Part shown: in pieces, positions 1 to 5,601 of the stretch | How positions within the stretch are numbered: the first letter of the stretch is position 1 | Layout of the letters: each line of letters starts with the position of its first letter | NCBI GenBank assembly: GCA_030150795.1 | Contig: JASLFF010000670.1 | Span: 1-5,601 of the forward strand | Length of the DNA stretch: 5,601 nucleotides | Direction: 5' to 3' | Source of the DNA: Terriglobales bacterium | GTDB lineage: Bacteria > Acidobacteriota > Terriglobia > Terriglobales > Gp1-AA117 | Made by a program: the position numbers and the translations under genes | Notes under the pieces: model-generated | Databases searched by the model: none | The model's input: only the letters and a program-made list of their open reading frames with translations | Told to the model about the DNA's origin: nothing

Positions 1-1324
1 TGACCTGCGCAGCGAACTTCTTGTCCATTGTGGTGAGCTCCGCTCCGGTATCCAGGATGAAGTTGCCCGTAGCCTTGTCATTGACCACAACGGGCACAAC
101 AATGTCATGGTAAAAGCGGTAAAACTTTGTGAAACTTTGCGTCTCCGGAGCAATGTAGCGGTCCTGCCACTTGTCGTCAGCGGAGCCGGCGGGATTTTTG
201 GGAAGGGGGGCCAGCAATATTTTCAGCTCGTGAAAGTCCAGAGTAATTAAAAACTGGTCGAAAACATCTGTCCCGATCAGGCCTGATTCGTCTGCGACAT
301 TATTTTTACTGGAGACGGTAACAACACAATTGTGGAACTCCAAACCGCCAATATTAATTTTGTCGATCCAGGCCTCATAGCTCTCAACTGAGCCCTTGTC
401 TCCAATGCCTCCAATCAAGGTATCGGAAATCTTCACGGCGCCGGCTCGTTCAGCCAGCTTGCGCCCGATAGTGATGCCTCCCGCTCCGGTGTCGAGCAGA
501 AGATCTGCGCTTACGCGATCATTGAATTTGACCTGAAGACCATATCCTTTGCTGATCGTTGTAGGATTGCGGTCGACGTCGTAGGTATATTCGACCTTTC
601 GTCCATAGTGCGGCATCTTGATTTCCATGGGCTTGACCTCGGTAACCAGAACCCACGGTTTTTTCTCAGCGAGAGCCGTAAGGTAACGACGGTTATTCGC
701 CATCTCATCAGGATCGCCGTCCAGTTTCTTGGCCTGCTCCAGACGTTCGGCATACGGCAGTGTATCAAGCCAGTATCGTGTAATTTGTCTATCTTCAGGA
801 TCAAGCTCATGCGCCTTGGCATAGTTTTCTTTCGCCCGCTTATTCATTGACACCATCTGCAGCATCCGCCCCATGCCAAATACAGCCCGCGGGGAATTGG
901 TGTCAATCTTTAGCGCGGCGCGGTATTCTTTTTCGGCGTCGGCAAAATTGCCGGATCGAAACGCCACTTCACCAGCTGCCGCGTGAACCACTGCGGAACC
1001 CGGCAGTGCCGCAAGCGCCTTTTTGGCTGCTCCATCAGCTTCATCCAACTGATTGCTGCTTAACAGGCAGCGAACCAATCCAGAATGCGCATCCGCCAGA
1101 GTAGGATCCTGATCCACAAGAGCTTTAAAGGCAGCAGTTGCGTCTTTGAGCTGGCCCTTTTTCATCAGCGCCCGTGCGGCGAGCAGAGGCTCATTCACTT
1201 TCGGCGCTGTAGCGCTTTCTGCGGCTGCAGGCGCGGCAGGCTTTACGTTATCTGCAGTGGTCTGCGCAGTGGCGGACGCAGCAAGGCATACGGCTAACAA
1301 AAGACTGGATTTCATGCGCCACAT
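1..1324 (-). CDS. Secreted TPR-repeat protein with tandem retropepsin-like aspartyl protease lobes (3' end cut off by window)
   Basis: An uninterrupted reading frame gives 441 residues with no stop before the window edge, so the C-terminus is missing. Residues 1-20 form a signal peptide (Lys5, hydrophobic core SLLLAVCLAA, ATA before Gln21), so the protein is probably periplasmic or exported. An Ala/Pro-rich linker leads into about four TPR-like units (residues 45-180), then a linker and two aspartyl protease lobes. Lobe 1 (about 262-372) has the catalytic LLLDTGAGG (DTG at 278-280), a Gly-rich flap-like GGIGDKG (305-311) and the conserved GLIGTDVFDQFLITLDF (348-364). Lobe 2 begins near 405 and shows FILDTGAEL (DTG 425-427) before the edge. 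Retropepsin-like enzymes cut peptides with two Asp residues; two DTG lobes in one chain would allow a pepsin-like intramolecular pair. The TPRs probably bind a partner; the substrate is unknown. Met1 (1324) or Met4 (1315) could start translation. Neither has a good Shine-Dalgarno; Met4 gives the more classical signal peptide. Confidence 0.9.
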   Translation of the reverse strand, partial: MWRMKSSLLLAVCLAASATAQTTADNVKPAAPAAAESATAPKVNEPLLAARALMKKGQLKDATAAFKALVDQDPTLADAHSGLVRCLLSSNQLDEADGAAKKALAALPGSAVVHAAAGEVAFRSGNFADAEKEYRAALKIDTNSPRAVFGMGRMLQMVSMNKRAKENYAKAHELDPEDRQITRYWLDTLPYAERLEQAKKLDGDPDEMANNRRYLTALAEKKPWVLVTEVKPMEIKMPHYGRKVEYTYDVDRNPTTISKGYGLQVKFNDRVSADLLLDTGAGGITIGRKLAERAGAVKISDTLIGGIGDKGSVESYEAWIDKINIGGLEFHNCVVTVSSKNNVADESGLIGTDVFDQFLITLDFHELKILLAPLPKNPAGSADDKWQDRYIAPETQSFTKFYRFYHDIVVPVVVNDKATGNFILDTGAELTTMDKKFAAQV

Positions 1325-1364
1325 GGTACAACAAGAGACTGGTTAGTTCTGCCAGATTTTTCCC

Positions 1365-1370
1365 CTATAA
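1365..1370 (-). promoter_or_regulatory. Possible -10 element of the protease gene
   Basis: On the minus strand this reads TTATAG, a fair match to a sigma-70 -10 hexamer. It would place the transcript start near 1358, about 34 bases ahead of the first ATG. No convincing -35 lies at the correct spacing, so this is a weak call based on position and composition only. Confidence 0.22.
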
Positions 1371-1455
1371 ATGCAATGGATTCATGCCATCCGTGCAGGA
1401 GGATGTCTTCTCATCGCCCCGAGGCCTTCGTTCCCACTTCATTTGTCGGACGATT

Positions 1456-1461
1456 TACAAT
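1456..1461 (+). promoter_or_regulatory. Possible -10 element for tRNA-Leu
   Basis: TACAAT lies 17 bases before the tRNA 5' end. This would start transcription about 10 bases upstream of the mature tRNA, a usual distance for a bacterial tRNA leader removed by RNase P. The -35 region (around 1431-1438) does not match consensus well, so the assignment rests on the -10 and its spacing. Confidence 0.35.
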
Positions 1462-1478
1462 ACAAGCTGCTCACGCGT

Positions 1479-1563
<85 letters not shown>

Positions 1564-1619
1564 TCAATTCTTGAGATCCTTCGACTCCCTTCGGCACGCC
1601 TCAGCTCGCTCAGGATTTC
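1564..1619 (+). repeat. REP-like imperfect palindrome directly after the tRNA, copy 1
   Basis: The unit starts right after the tRNA CCA and contains TTGAGATCCTTCGACTCCC near its left end and GCTCAGGATTTC at its right end. The ATCCT/AGGAT ends are inverted, giving a long imperfect hairpin. A second copy lies at 3082-3137, preceded there too by the last ten bases of the tRNA (TTTCGCACCA). In both places the stretch from TTTCGCACCA to GCTCAGGATTTC is 66 bases long, with the centre diverged. Related imperfect palindromes are widespread in environmental bacterial genomes. It could act in transcript termination or simply be a dispersed repeat; no T-tract follows. Confidence 0.65.
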
Positions 1620-1661
1620 GCCTGCACGCTCCCGCTTCGCTCACGCCTGCATAACGGCTCA

Positions 1662-1715
<54 letters not shown>

Positions 1716-1781
1716 ACTATCTCTTTCAAAGTCCTTCGGCGTGCTTCGCACGGTGTCTCTGATTCGTAGCCATTTAGGGCC
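1716..1781. other. Short convergent spacer with a small hairpin
   Basis: This spacer lies between the tRNA fragment and the stop of the minus-strand gene. It contains a perfect 5-bp stem with a TTC loop (CGTGC/GCACG, 1740-1752) inside a degenerate relative of the REP-like repeat (GTCCTTCGGC...). Without a T-tract on either side it is at best a weak terminator for the flanking minus-strand gene. Nothing else is visible. Confidence 0.3.
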
Positions 1782-2207
1782 TCAGTTGCATCCTGCGTAT
1801 TGAGTTGCTCCAGCAATGCCGAATTGCGCTGTACCAGCAAAAACAAGCAAGCGTTTAGCTGCTTTGGGATGATGGGTCAACTCGAAAATTGTTGCGGTGG
1901 ATAAGATCACTGCCCCGGAAAGCGCTACACGGAAATCGTTGGGCCGCATCCCATAAGCCTTCGATGTATTAAATAACTTTCCCACGTCATTGCGGTTGTC
2001 CTCTGCGATGCATTCCTTTGCACCGTTGTGCTGAGCCAAAGACATGAAACCGGAGCTTGCCGTGAAGAACAGTGCAGAGGAGGCGAACTTGACCGCCTCA
2101 TGCTTCGGCTCCGGAGCGTCGCTCTGGGCTTCGGCAATCGTCATGCTCATCAGCATACAGCACGCTAAGAGGCCAATCATGAAGATGCGAATATGTGATA
2201 TCAGCAT
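1782..2207 (-). CDS. Small exported or membrane protein of unknown function (141 residues)
   Basis: The start at 2207 is chosen because GAAAGGAC lies just upstream (AGGA ending three bases before ATG) and because the protein then opens directly with a signal-like sequence: Arg7, a hydrophobic core at residues 8-24, and an AEA cleavage motif at 25-27 before Gln28. The frame stays open upstream to 2357, but that extension looks non-coding. The mature part has a moderately hydrophobic stretch at 41-58 (FASSALFFTASSGFMSLA), a charged middle with Cys66 (residues 59-90), and two probable membrane helices at about 95-110 (ALSGAVILSTATIFEL) and 120-138 (LLVFAGTAQFGIAGATQYA), ending in Cys140. The hairpin-like pair of C-terminal helices separated by HHPKAAKR suggests an inner-membrane protein. 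LLAC at 13-16 resembles a lipobox, but the core before it is short and contains Arg7. I do not recognise a family. Confidence 0.62.
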   Translation of the reverse strand: MLISHIRIFMIGLLACCMLMSMTIAEAQSDAPEPKHEAVKFASSALFFTASSGFMSLAQHNGAKECIAEDNRNDVGKLFNTSKAYGMRPNDFRVALSGAVILSTATIFELTHHPKAAKRLLVFAGTAQFGIAGATQYAGCN

Positions 2208-2426
2208 TAGTCCTTTCGTATCGCAACTTGACTGCTTGCGGATGACCGCAGACTGGCAACGCAGAAGTACCCGAAGTGAAACAAGAGCAGTGTAGGAAGC
2301 AGAGCTGAGGAGAGTAACTGACAGTAGTAACAGGTAGGATCTATGTTCGCTTCCCACTATTTTTGTGGAGAATCTCGGATTACCGAAACAAGCAAAAGCC
2401 GCGCCGGGAGGAAGCGTGGTCTCAGG

Positions 2427-2456
2427 TTGAAAATCGCGTCACGCTGGATTTACTAT
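2427..2456 (+). promoter_or_regulatory. Sigma-70-like promoter of the broken secreted-protein gene
   Basis: TTGAAA (2427-2432) and TACTAT (2451-2456) are spaced by 18 bases, a fair -35/-10 pair. The predicted transcript start, about 2462-2464, lies only a few bases before the ATG at 2467. The mRNA would be nearly leaderless, which fits the lack of any Shine-Dalgarno there. Confidence 0.4.
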
Positions 2457-2466
2457 TCCGCACACC

Positions 2467-2912
2467 ATGGGAACCAGGACGATACAAGGACAATTCTTCG
2501 TCACGATATTAGCTACTACGTTTCTTGTTGCCAGCGCAGCCGCACCCACAGCCCACTGCAACCATTGATAAGCCCAAGTCGCGGACGTGAGCGGGGGTTT
2601 TTGCCGCATCCTTAGCAACGACACTTTTTCCGGCAACTTTGGCCCGAATAGTTCATTGCCCACGCTCGCCTTAACGATCGGGCCAGGATCGGCGATGCCT
2701 GACCAACTGCACGCGAACAAAACAAAATTCAGCGGCCCCGGCACATACAAAAATGAGATCATCGTCGTTTATTTGGGCAAGACTGCGCTTAAGGATAGCT
2801 ACATGGGGCTGGCAACCGTGATCATCAATTCCAACAAACACTCAGGAACTTTCTCTTTGAACGATAAATCCGCCGCCGGGATTTCGATTGTGGCGCACCA
2901 CCTGCCTCCTGA
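2467..2912 (+). pseudogene. Remnant of a small secreted beta-rich protein, disrupted by stops and frameshifts
   Basis: The ATG at 2467 opens a good signal peptide (Arg4, hydrophobic core FFVTILATTFLVASAAA, residues 10-26). The frame ends after 33 codons at TGA TAA (2566-2571). The same frame is then open from 2572 and encodes a beta-rich, Gly/Ser/Thr-rich domain with GGFC near its start, then GPGTYKNEIIVVYLG, and GLATVIINSNKHSGTFSLND about 15 residues further on. Between the parts, the +1 frame reads PTATIDKPKS, so two compensating indels could rejoin them. At the 3' end the frame runs on to 3000 with unlike sequence, but adding one base to GGG at 2878-2880 restores DFDCGAPPAS and a stop at 2910-2912. 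This recovers a second Cys able to pair with the one in GGFC. I infer three lesions in one small gene, with sequencing error as the alternative. If translated as it stands, 2587-3000 would encode 137 residues without a signal peptide. Family and function are unknown. Confidence 0.55.
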
Positions 2913-3071
2913 TCAAAATTCAGCCGCGTCAATACGATATAAGGACTTTGCTGTCGCCATTTCTTCCGCCAATTTTCTGATTTCTGAAAATGGGCACTAG
3001 CACCTTTGCCTTCCAGCTCTGGATTGTCTAAACCTCTCAAGGTGGCGAAATCTGATACATCCACTACGTCG

Positions 3072-3137
3072 TTTCGCACCAACAATCTTGAGATCCTTCG
3101 ACTCCCTTCACTCAAAGTTCGGCATGCTCAGGATTTC
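3072..3137 (+). repeat. Second copy of the tRNA-end plus REP-like unit
   Basis: The unit opens with TTTCGCACCA, the last ten bases of the tRNA-Leu including CCA. It continues with CTTGAG, then ATCCTTCGACTCCCTTC, and ends with GCTCAGGATTTC. It matches 1554-1619 in order and total length (66 bases), with one mismatch and one gap near base 12-16 and a diverged centre. Its junction (ACCAAC) also resembles the one after the 54-bp tRNA copy at 1706-1717. The rest of the tRNA is absent. It may mark the far edge of an old insertion or duplication covering roughly 1564-3071. Confidence 0.7.
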
Positions 3138-3260
3138 CGCTGGCAACCCCAGGCATCGCCATGAGATGAATCAGGCCGAAATTGTTCCTATAACCATGGA
3201 GCCGCTTCGCTGAATCAACCATTCACAACGAATCTGCTCCCGTGACATGCTTCGATTACC

Positions 3261-3271
3261 AACGTAACGTT
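3261..3271. promoter_or_regulatory. Short palindrome upstream of promoter
   Basis: AACGTAACGTT is an inverted repeat with 5-bp arms around a single central base, ending 24 bases before the TTGACA box. Its position fits an activator or repressor site, but it is short enough to occur by chance. Confidence 0.25.
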
Positions 3272-3337
3272 TATTAACCTTCCGCTGAACAATTCTTGAC
3301 AAATTCTAAGGTGTTTCTTGGCTATTCCGGGTTAATA
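3272..3337. repeat. Inverted repeat bracketing the promoter (TATTAACC...GGTTAATA)
   Basis: TATTAACC (3272-3279) and GGTTAATA (3330-3337) are exact reverse complements, 50 bases apart, with the TTGACA and -10-like boxes between them. Paired half-sites on either side of a promoter would suit a looping or dimeric regulator. An 8-bp match in this AT-rich stretch could be chance. Confidence 0.3.
3296..3326 (+). promoter_or_regulatory. Candidate promoter of the large surface-protein gene
   Basis: A perfect -35 consensus, TTGACA (3296-3301), is followed 19 bases later by GCTATT (3321-3326), a weak -10 at slightly long spacing. It lies in the only AT-rich segment ahead of the gene and in the right orientation. 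The -35 is convincing; the -10 assignment is uncertain. Confidence 0.4.
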
Positions 3338-3339
3338 GA

Positions 3340-3360
3340 TTGCATTTAGTCTCAATGCAA
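3340..3360 (+). promoter_or_regulatory. Perfect 7-bp inverted repeat in the leader (possible operator or mRNA hairpin)
   Basis: TTGCATT (3340-3346) and AATGCAA (3354-3360) are exact reverse complements around a 7-base spacer. The site sits just downstream of the candidate transcript start. It could be a repressor operator or, once transcribed, a weak hairpin near the 5' end of the message. It is far enough from the ATG (3423) not to block the ribosome-binding site. Confidence 0.35.
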
Positions 3361-3404
3361 GTTTTCTCCAGAATCTGTAAGTTGCCCCGGGTCAAATTGA
3401 GTCC

Positions 3405-3412
3405 AGGTGAGG
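3405..3412 (+). promoter_or_regulatory. Ribosome-binding site of the large surface-protein gene
   Basis: AGGTGAGG lies ten bases before the ATG at 3423, giving good complementarity to the 16S rRNA 3' end. It supports that ATG over the in-frame ATG at 3483, which falls inside the signal peptide. Confidence 0.55.
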
Positions 3413-3422
3413 AAAGCAGGAA

Positions 3423-5601
3423 ATGCCTGCAAAACATTTTTTATTTACATTCGTATGCTTTGCATGCGGGTATTCAGCACAAATGTGCGCCCAGTCAACG
3501 GCAACCCGCGGCAACACATCCCAAACAATTCTCCAATCGCCTGCAGCTAGCGCGGGTTCGTTCGCCAATGCGAGAGTGATTCGATACGACGGAGTTTTGA
3601 AGGGGCAGCCATCATCAACTGGTGTGGCTGTCATTTTTTCCGTTTACAGCAGTGGTGATTCAACAAACCCACTTTGGCAAGAGACTCAAAATGTCCAGTC
3701 GGGCCCGGATGGCCGCTACACCGCATTTCTTGGCGCCTCGGGTTCAAGCGTGTTGCCTTTCGTTTTTGCTGGAACCGAACCGCGATGGCTTGGCGTGCGG
3801 GTTGCCGGTGACGGCAATGAGCAAAGAACGCTTGTGGTCACGACATTGAATGACGGCGAAGCTATGGCTGGCAGCGTAGCGAGTGCTGCCAAAGCAATAG
3901 GAAATCCGCCCCCGCCAGTCATTCAACAAAAGAGCGCTGCCCAGCAACCTGGCTCGTCAGGATTGGCAATGGGAACCGCATCCCTCCTTTCGTTGCCTGG
4001 ATTGCCAATCGATTCGGGCTCGGTGTCAACTGTTCTGTCGCACGAAGTCATTGCAAACAACGCCACTGAAGCCTTCACAGTGCGACAGGACGGTTCGGGA
4101 ATTGCAGCGCACATTATTGCTCAGACAAACAATGCGCTTCTTGCGGAAACACCGTCGACCAGCACAGCACAGAACACTATCTTGTCAATTAACCGCGCTC
4201 CTGAAGGAACGGGCGTGCGTGCCGAGTCTCAAGCTTCTACCGGATCCGGCGCTGGAGTGTGGGGTGTATCCGCGGGTCAGGGGACCGGTGTTGTGGGAGA
4301 GGCTACGCAGATCACAGGCGTGACATATGGAGTGCGAGGAATTTCTACCAGTGATGGCGGAATCGGTATTCTGGGCGTAAACCGTTCTGCTAGCGGAGCA
4401 ACCACGGGCGTTCGTGGTGAGAGCAATAGCCCTGATGGTACAGCCGGCGTGTTTGATTCTTTAGGTGGAGGGAGCATCCTTAGTGGCAGAAGCGCGGGCG
4501 CGGAAAAATTCCGCGTTGATGCGCAAGGTAACGTCGCCTCAACTGCGTTCATCGGAGATGGATCAAAGCTGACGAATGTAAATGCAACCTTGCTTGGTGG
4601 CCTTTCTGTTGCTGATTTTCAGAAGTCAATTGTTCTCAATGGAGATGGATCGCTCCTTTCCAACGTGAACGCCAGCACGCTTGAAGGCCTGCATGCGTCA
4701 GATTTCGCGCGTACCGGCCTGCCTCAAAATGTGAACGGCCTGCAAAGTCTAATCAGTAAGCAATTGTCCCTCAATTCCGATTCTGAAGGTATTCAATTCG
4801 GAGCAGCGGCGCTCTCCCGTGAAGACCAGGACGCTGGACATTATTCTCCGTTTTCCCAGGCCGGTTCTCAGATGCATTTTCGTCTCACCCGGGCCTATTG
4901 CGATAAGACCAGCACCAGCCAGCAATCACCTTCAGACCAGGCAAATTATTTCTGTGTCCCGGACGCTGTGACAATTGACGATGCGCACCCAGCATCTTCG
5001 ACCCCGAACAAGGATTTCATCATCGCGCCCTACAAATATGGCATGGGCATCTCCTATCCTGGCGTTCTTGAGGTTGCAACCGCGGAGTTTTCTCTCCATT
5101 CCCAAACTCCCTTCCTGGGAGCACACCTATGGGTAGGTGACGAACATGACCTCGGCGGCATCCTGGCCACAGCTCATGACGCAATGAATAGCGATAACAC
5201 GATCGATCGGTCCCAGAGCTTCGTCTCGTTCACATCGGAAACTTTCACGGGCAGCAGCCACGGTGACATGCTGTTTTCGGTGCGAGACCCTCAGGACAAT
5301 TTCAGGTTCCAATTTGGCCCGCTGAACGCAGCTGAAGCTCCGGGAATTTACCAACAATTCACCAAGGCCAGGATCGACAGTTCAGGAAAAGGATTCTTCG
5401 ATGGCGGAACTCAGACCGGGGGAGCAGATTTTGCGGAGTCCGTCAGCATTGCCGGCAGGAAAAACAATTATGAGCCTGGCGATGTGCTGGTAATCGATAC
5501 AAACTCCGATCGCCAGTTCACCCTGGCCAATACTCCTTACTCAACACTTGTGGCCGGAATATATTCAACCAAGCCCGGCGTCACAGCGACTCCGCATACA
5601 T
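3423..5601 (+). CDS. Large secreted beta-repeat surface protein with phage-spike-like C-terminal domain (3' end cut off)
   Basis: The frame is open for 726 residues to the window edge. Residues 1-24 are a signal peptide (Lys4, core HFLFTFVCFACG, cleavage near MCAQ). Residues 50-145 form a beta domain (RVIRYDGVLKG, PLWQETQNVQSGPDGRYTAFLG, RWLGVRV) of a type I associate with acidobacterial secreted proteins. A Pro/Gln/Ser-rich linker follows (160-200). Residues 262-345 carry about seven GVxG-like turns (GTGVRAE, AGVWGVS, GTGVVGE, YGVRGIS, IGILGVN, TGVRGES), suggesting a beta-helical, perhaps trimeric stalk. Residues 361-429 hold FRVDAQGN and a 29-residue tandem repeat. Residues 480-660 are an unassigned beta-rich region with Cys493 and Cys511. 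From 666, GGADFAESV, YEPGDVLVID, STLVAGIYSTKPGV resemble the conserved core before or within Peptidase_G2/S74-type intramolecular chaperone or cleavage domains of phage spikes. Its remainder lies beyond the edge. A role in adhesion or matrix is inferred; binding target unknown. Confidence 0.88.
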   Translation, partial: MPAKHFLFTFVCFACGYSAQMCAQSTATRGNTSQTILQSPAASAGSFANARVIRYDGVLKGQPSSTGVAVIFSVYSSGDSTNPLWQETQNVQSGPDGRYTAFLGASGSSVLPFVFAGTEPRWLGVRVAGDGNEQRTLVVTTLNDGEAMAGSVASAAKAIGNPPPPVIQQKSAAQQPGSSGLAMGTASLLSLPGLPIDSGSVSTVLSHEVIANNATEAFTVRQDGSGIAAHIIAQTNNALLAETPSTSTAQNTILSINRAPEGTGVRAESQASTGSGAGVWGVSAGQGTGVVGEATQITGVTYGVRGISTSDGGIGILGVNRSASGATTGVRGESNSPDGTAGVFDSLGGGSILSGRSAGAEKFRVDAQGNVASTAFIGDGSKLTNVNATLLGGLSVADFQKSIVLNGDGSLLSNVNASTLEGLHASDFARTGLPQNVNGLQSLISKQLSLNSDSEGIQFGAAALSREDQDAGHYSPFSQAGSQMHFRLTRAYCDKTSTSQQSPSDQANYFCVPDAVTIDDAHPASSTPNKDFIIAPYKYGMGISYPGVLEVATAEFSLHSQTPFLGAHLWVGDEHDLGGILATAHDAMNSDNTIDRSQSFVSFTSETFTGSSHGDMLFSVRDPQDNFRFQFGPLNAAEAPGIYQQFTKARIDSSGKGFFDGGTQTGGADFAESVSIAGRKNNYEPGDVLVIDTNSDRQFTLANTPYSTLVAGIYSTKPGVTATPHT
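4554..4709 (+). repeat. In-frame 29-residue tandem repeat inside the surface protein
   Basis: Residues 378-400 (GDGSKLTNVNATLLGG, LSVADFQ) recur 29 residues later at 407-429 (GDGSLLSNVNASTLEG, LHASDFA). Both start with the same 11 bases, GGAGATGGATC (4554 and 4641), while the rest has drifted. That indicates an old internal duplication kept by protein-level selection. GDGSxLTNV motifs of this kind are common in phage tail-fibre and bacterial stalk proteins. Confidence 0.8.

Larger units (their letters stand above)
3138..3422 (+). other. Intergenic region and 5' leader upstream of the large surface-protein gene
   Basis: No credible gene is seen here. The left part is featureless. From 3261 it becomes AT-rich and holds several inverted repeats, a TTGACA box and the ribosome-binding site of the next gene, each listed separately. 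The leader from the likely transcript start (about 3333) to the ATG is about 90 bases. Confidence 0.5.

Noticed and set aside
608..1346. Several plus-strand open frames of 66-85 codons
   Set aside because: They lie antisense to the protease gene, whose minus-strand frame is long, carries a signal peptide, TPRs and two DTG motifs; the plus frames overlap one another and show no protein-like features or ribosome-binding sites.
1564..1661. CRISPR or regular short-spaced repeat array in the repeat-rich spacer
   Set aside because: Only single, imperfect units are present; there is no regular repeat-spacer period and no cas gene.
2208..2357. N-terminal extension of the minus-strand 141-residue gene to 2357
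   Set aside because: The extension has no ribosome-binding site and would bury a clean signal peptide at residue 51; the start at 2207 has AAAGGA and begins directly with that signal.
2566..2568. TGA as a recoded (selenocysteine) codon joining the signal peptide to the downstream domain
   Set aside because: TAA follows immediately in the same frame (2569-2571), so reading through TGA alone would not rescue the protein.
2439..2762. 107-codon minus-strand frame
   Set aside because: It is antisense to the signal peptide and beta domain of the broken plus-strand gene and shows no recognisable features of its own.
4277..4552. 91-codon minus-strand Pro-rich frame
   Set aside because: It is the antisense of the GVxG repeat stalk; its Pro and Thr richness simply mirrors Gly and Val codons on the real coding strand.

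Overview
The window looks like a chromosomal segment from an Acidobacteriota (Terriglobia-like) genome. This rests on family resemblance, not on a database match. The signs are a secreted TPR plus tandem retropepsin-like protease, a large secreted beta-repeat surface protein of a style common in that phylum, a CCA-encoding tRNA-Leu, and imperfect 'ATCCTTCGACTC...GCTCAGGAT' repeats of a kind familiar from environmental genomes. No operon is visible; the genes are scattered, mostly secreted or envelope-directed, and separated by repeat-rich spacers.

Layout. (1) 1-1324, minus strand: 5' part of a secreted protein with TPR repeats followed by two retropepsin-like lobes, running off the left edge. 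(2) 1479-1563, plus strand: a complete tRNA-Leu(UAG). (3) 1564-1781: repeat-rich spacer holding a REP-like imperfect palindrome and an exact 54-bp copy of the 3' part of the tRNA (1662-1715), starting at the anticodon-loop boundary, as in tRNA-targeted integration sites. (4) 1782-2207, minus strand: a small exported or membrane protein of unknown function. (5) 2427-2912, plus strand: a promoter-like site and the remains of a small secreted beta-rich protein, broken by an in-frame double stop and a 3' frameshift. (6) 3001-3422: intergenic, with a second copy of the tRNA-end/REP-like unit (3072-3137) and a promoter region dense in inverted repeats. (7) 3423-5601, plus strand: 726 residues of a large secreted protein with an N-terminal beta domain, a GVxG repeat stalk, a 29-residue tandem repeat and a C-terminal domain resembling phage-spike/Peptidase_G2-type domains, running off the right edge.

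The most notable signal is the tRNA-Leu neighbourhood. One intact tRNA, one 54-bp 3' copy 152 bp downstream, and a third tRNA-end-plus-flank copy about 1.5 kb further on together bracket a small orphan gene and a decayed gene. This pattern suggests past site-specific integration, or repeat-mediated cassette turnover, with the recombinase now absent. The surface protein and the protease may both act at or outside the cell envelope, but nothing here shows that they work together.
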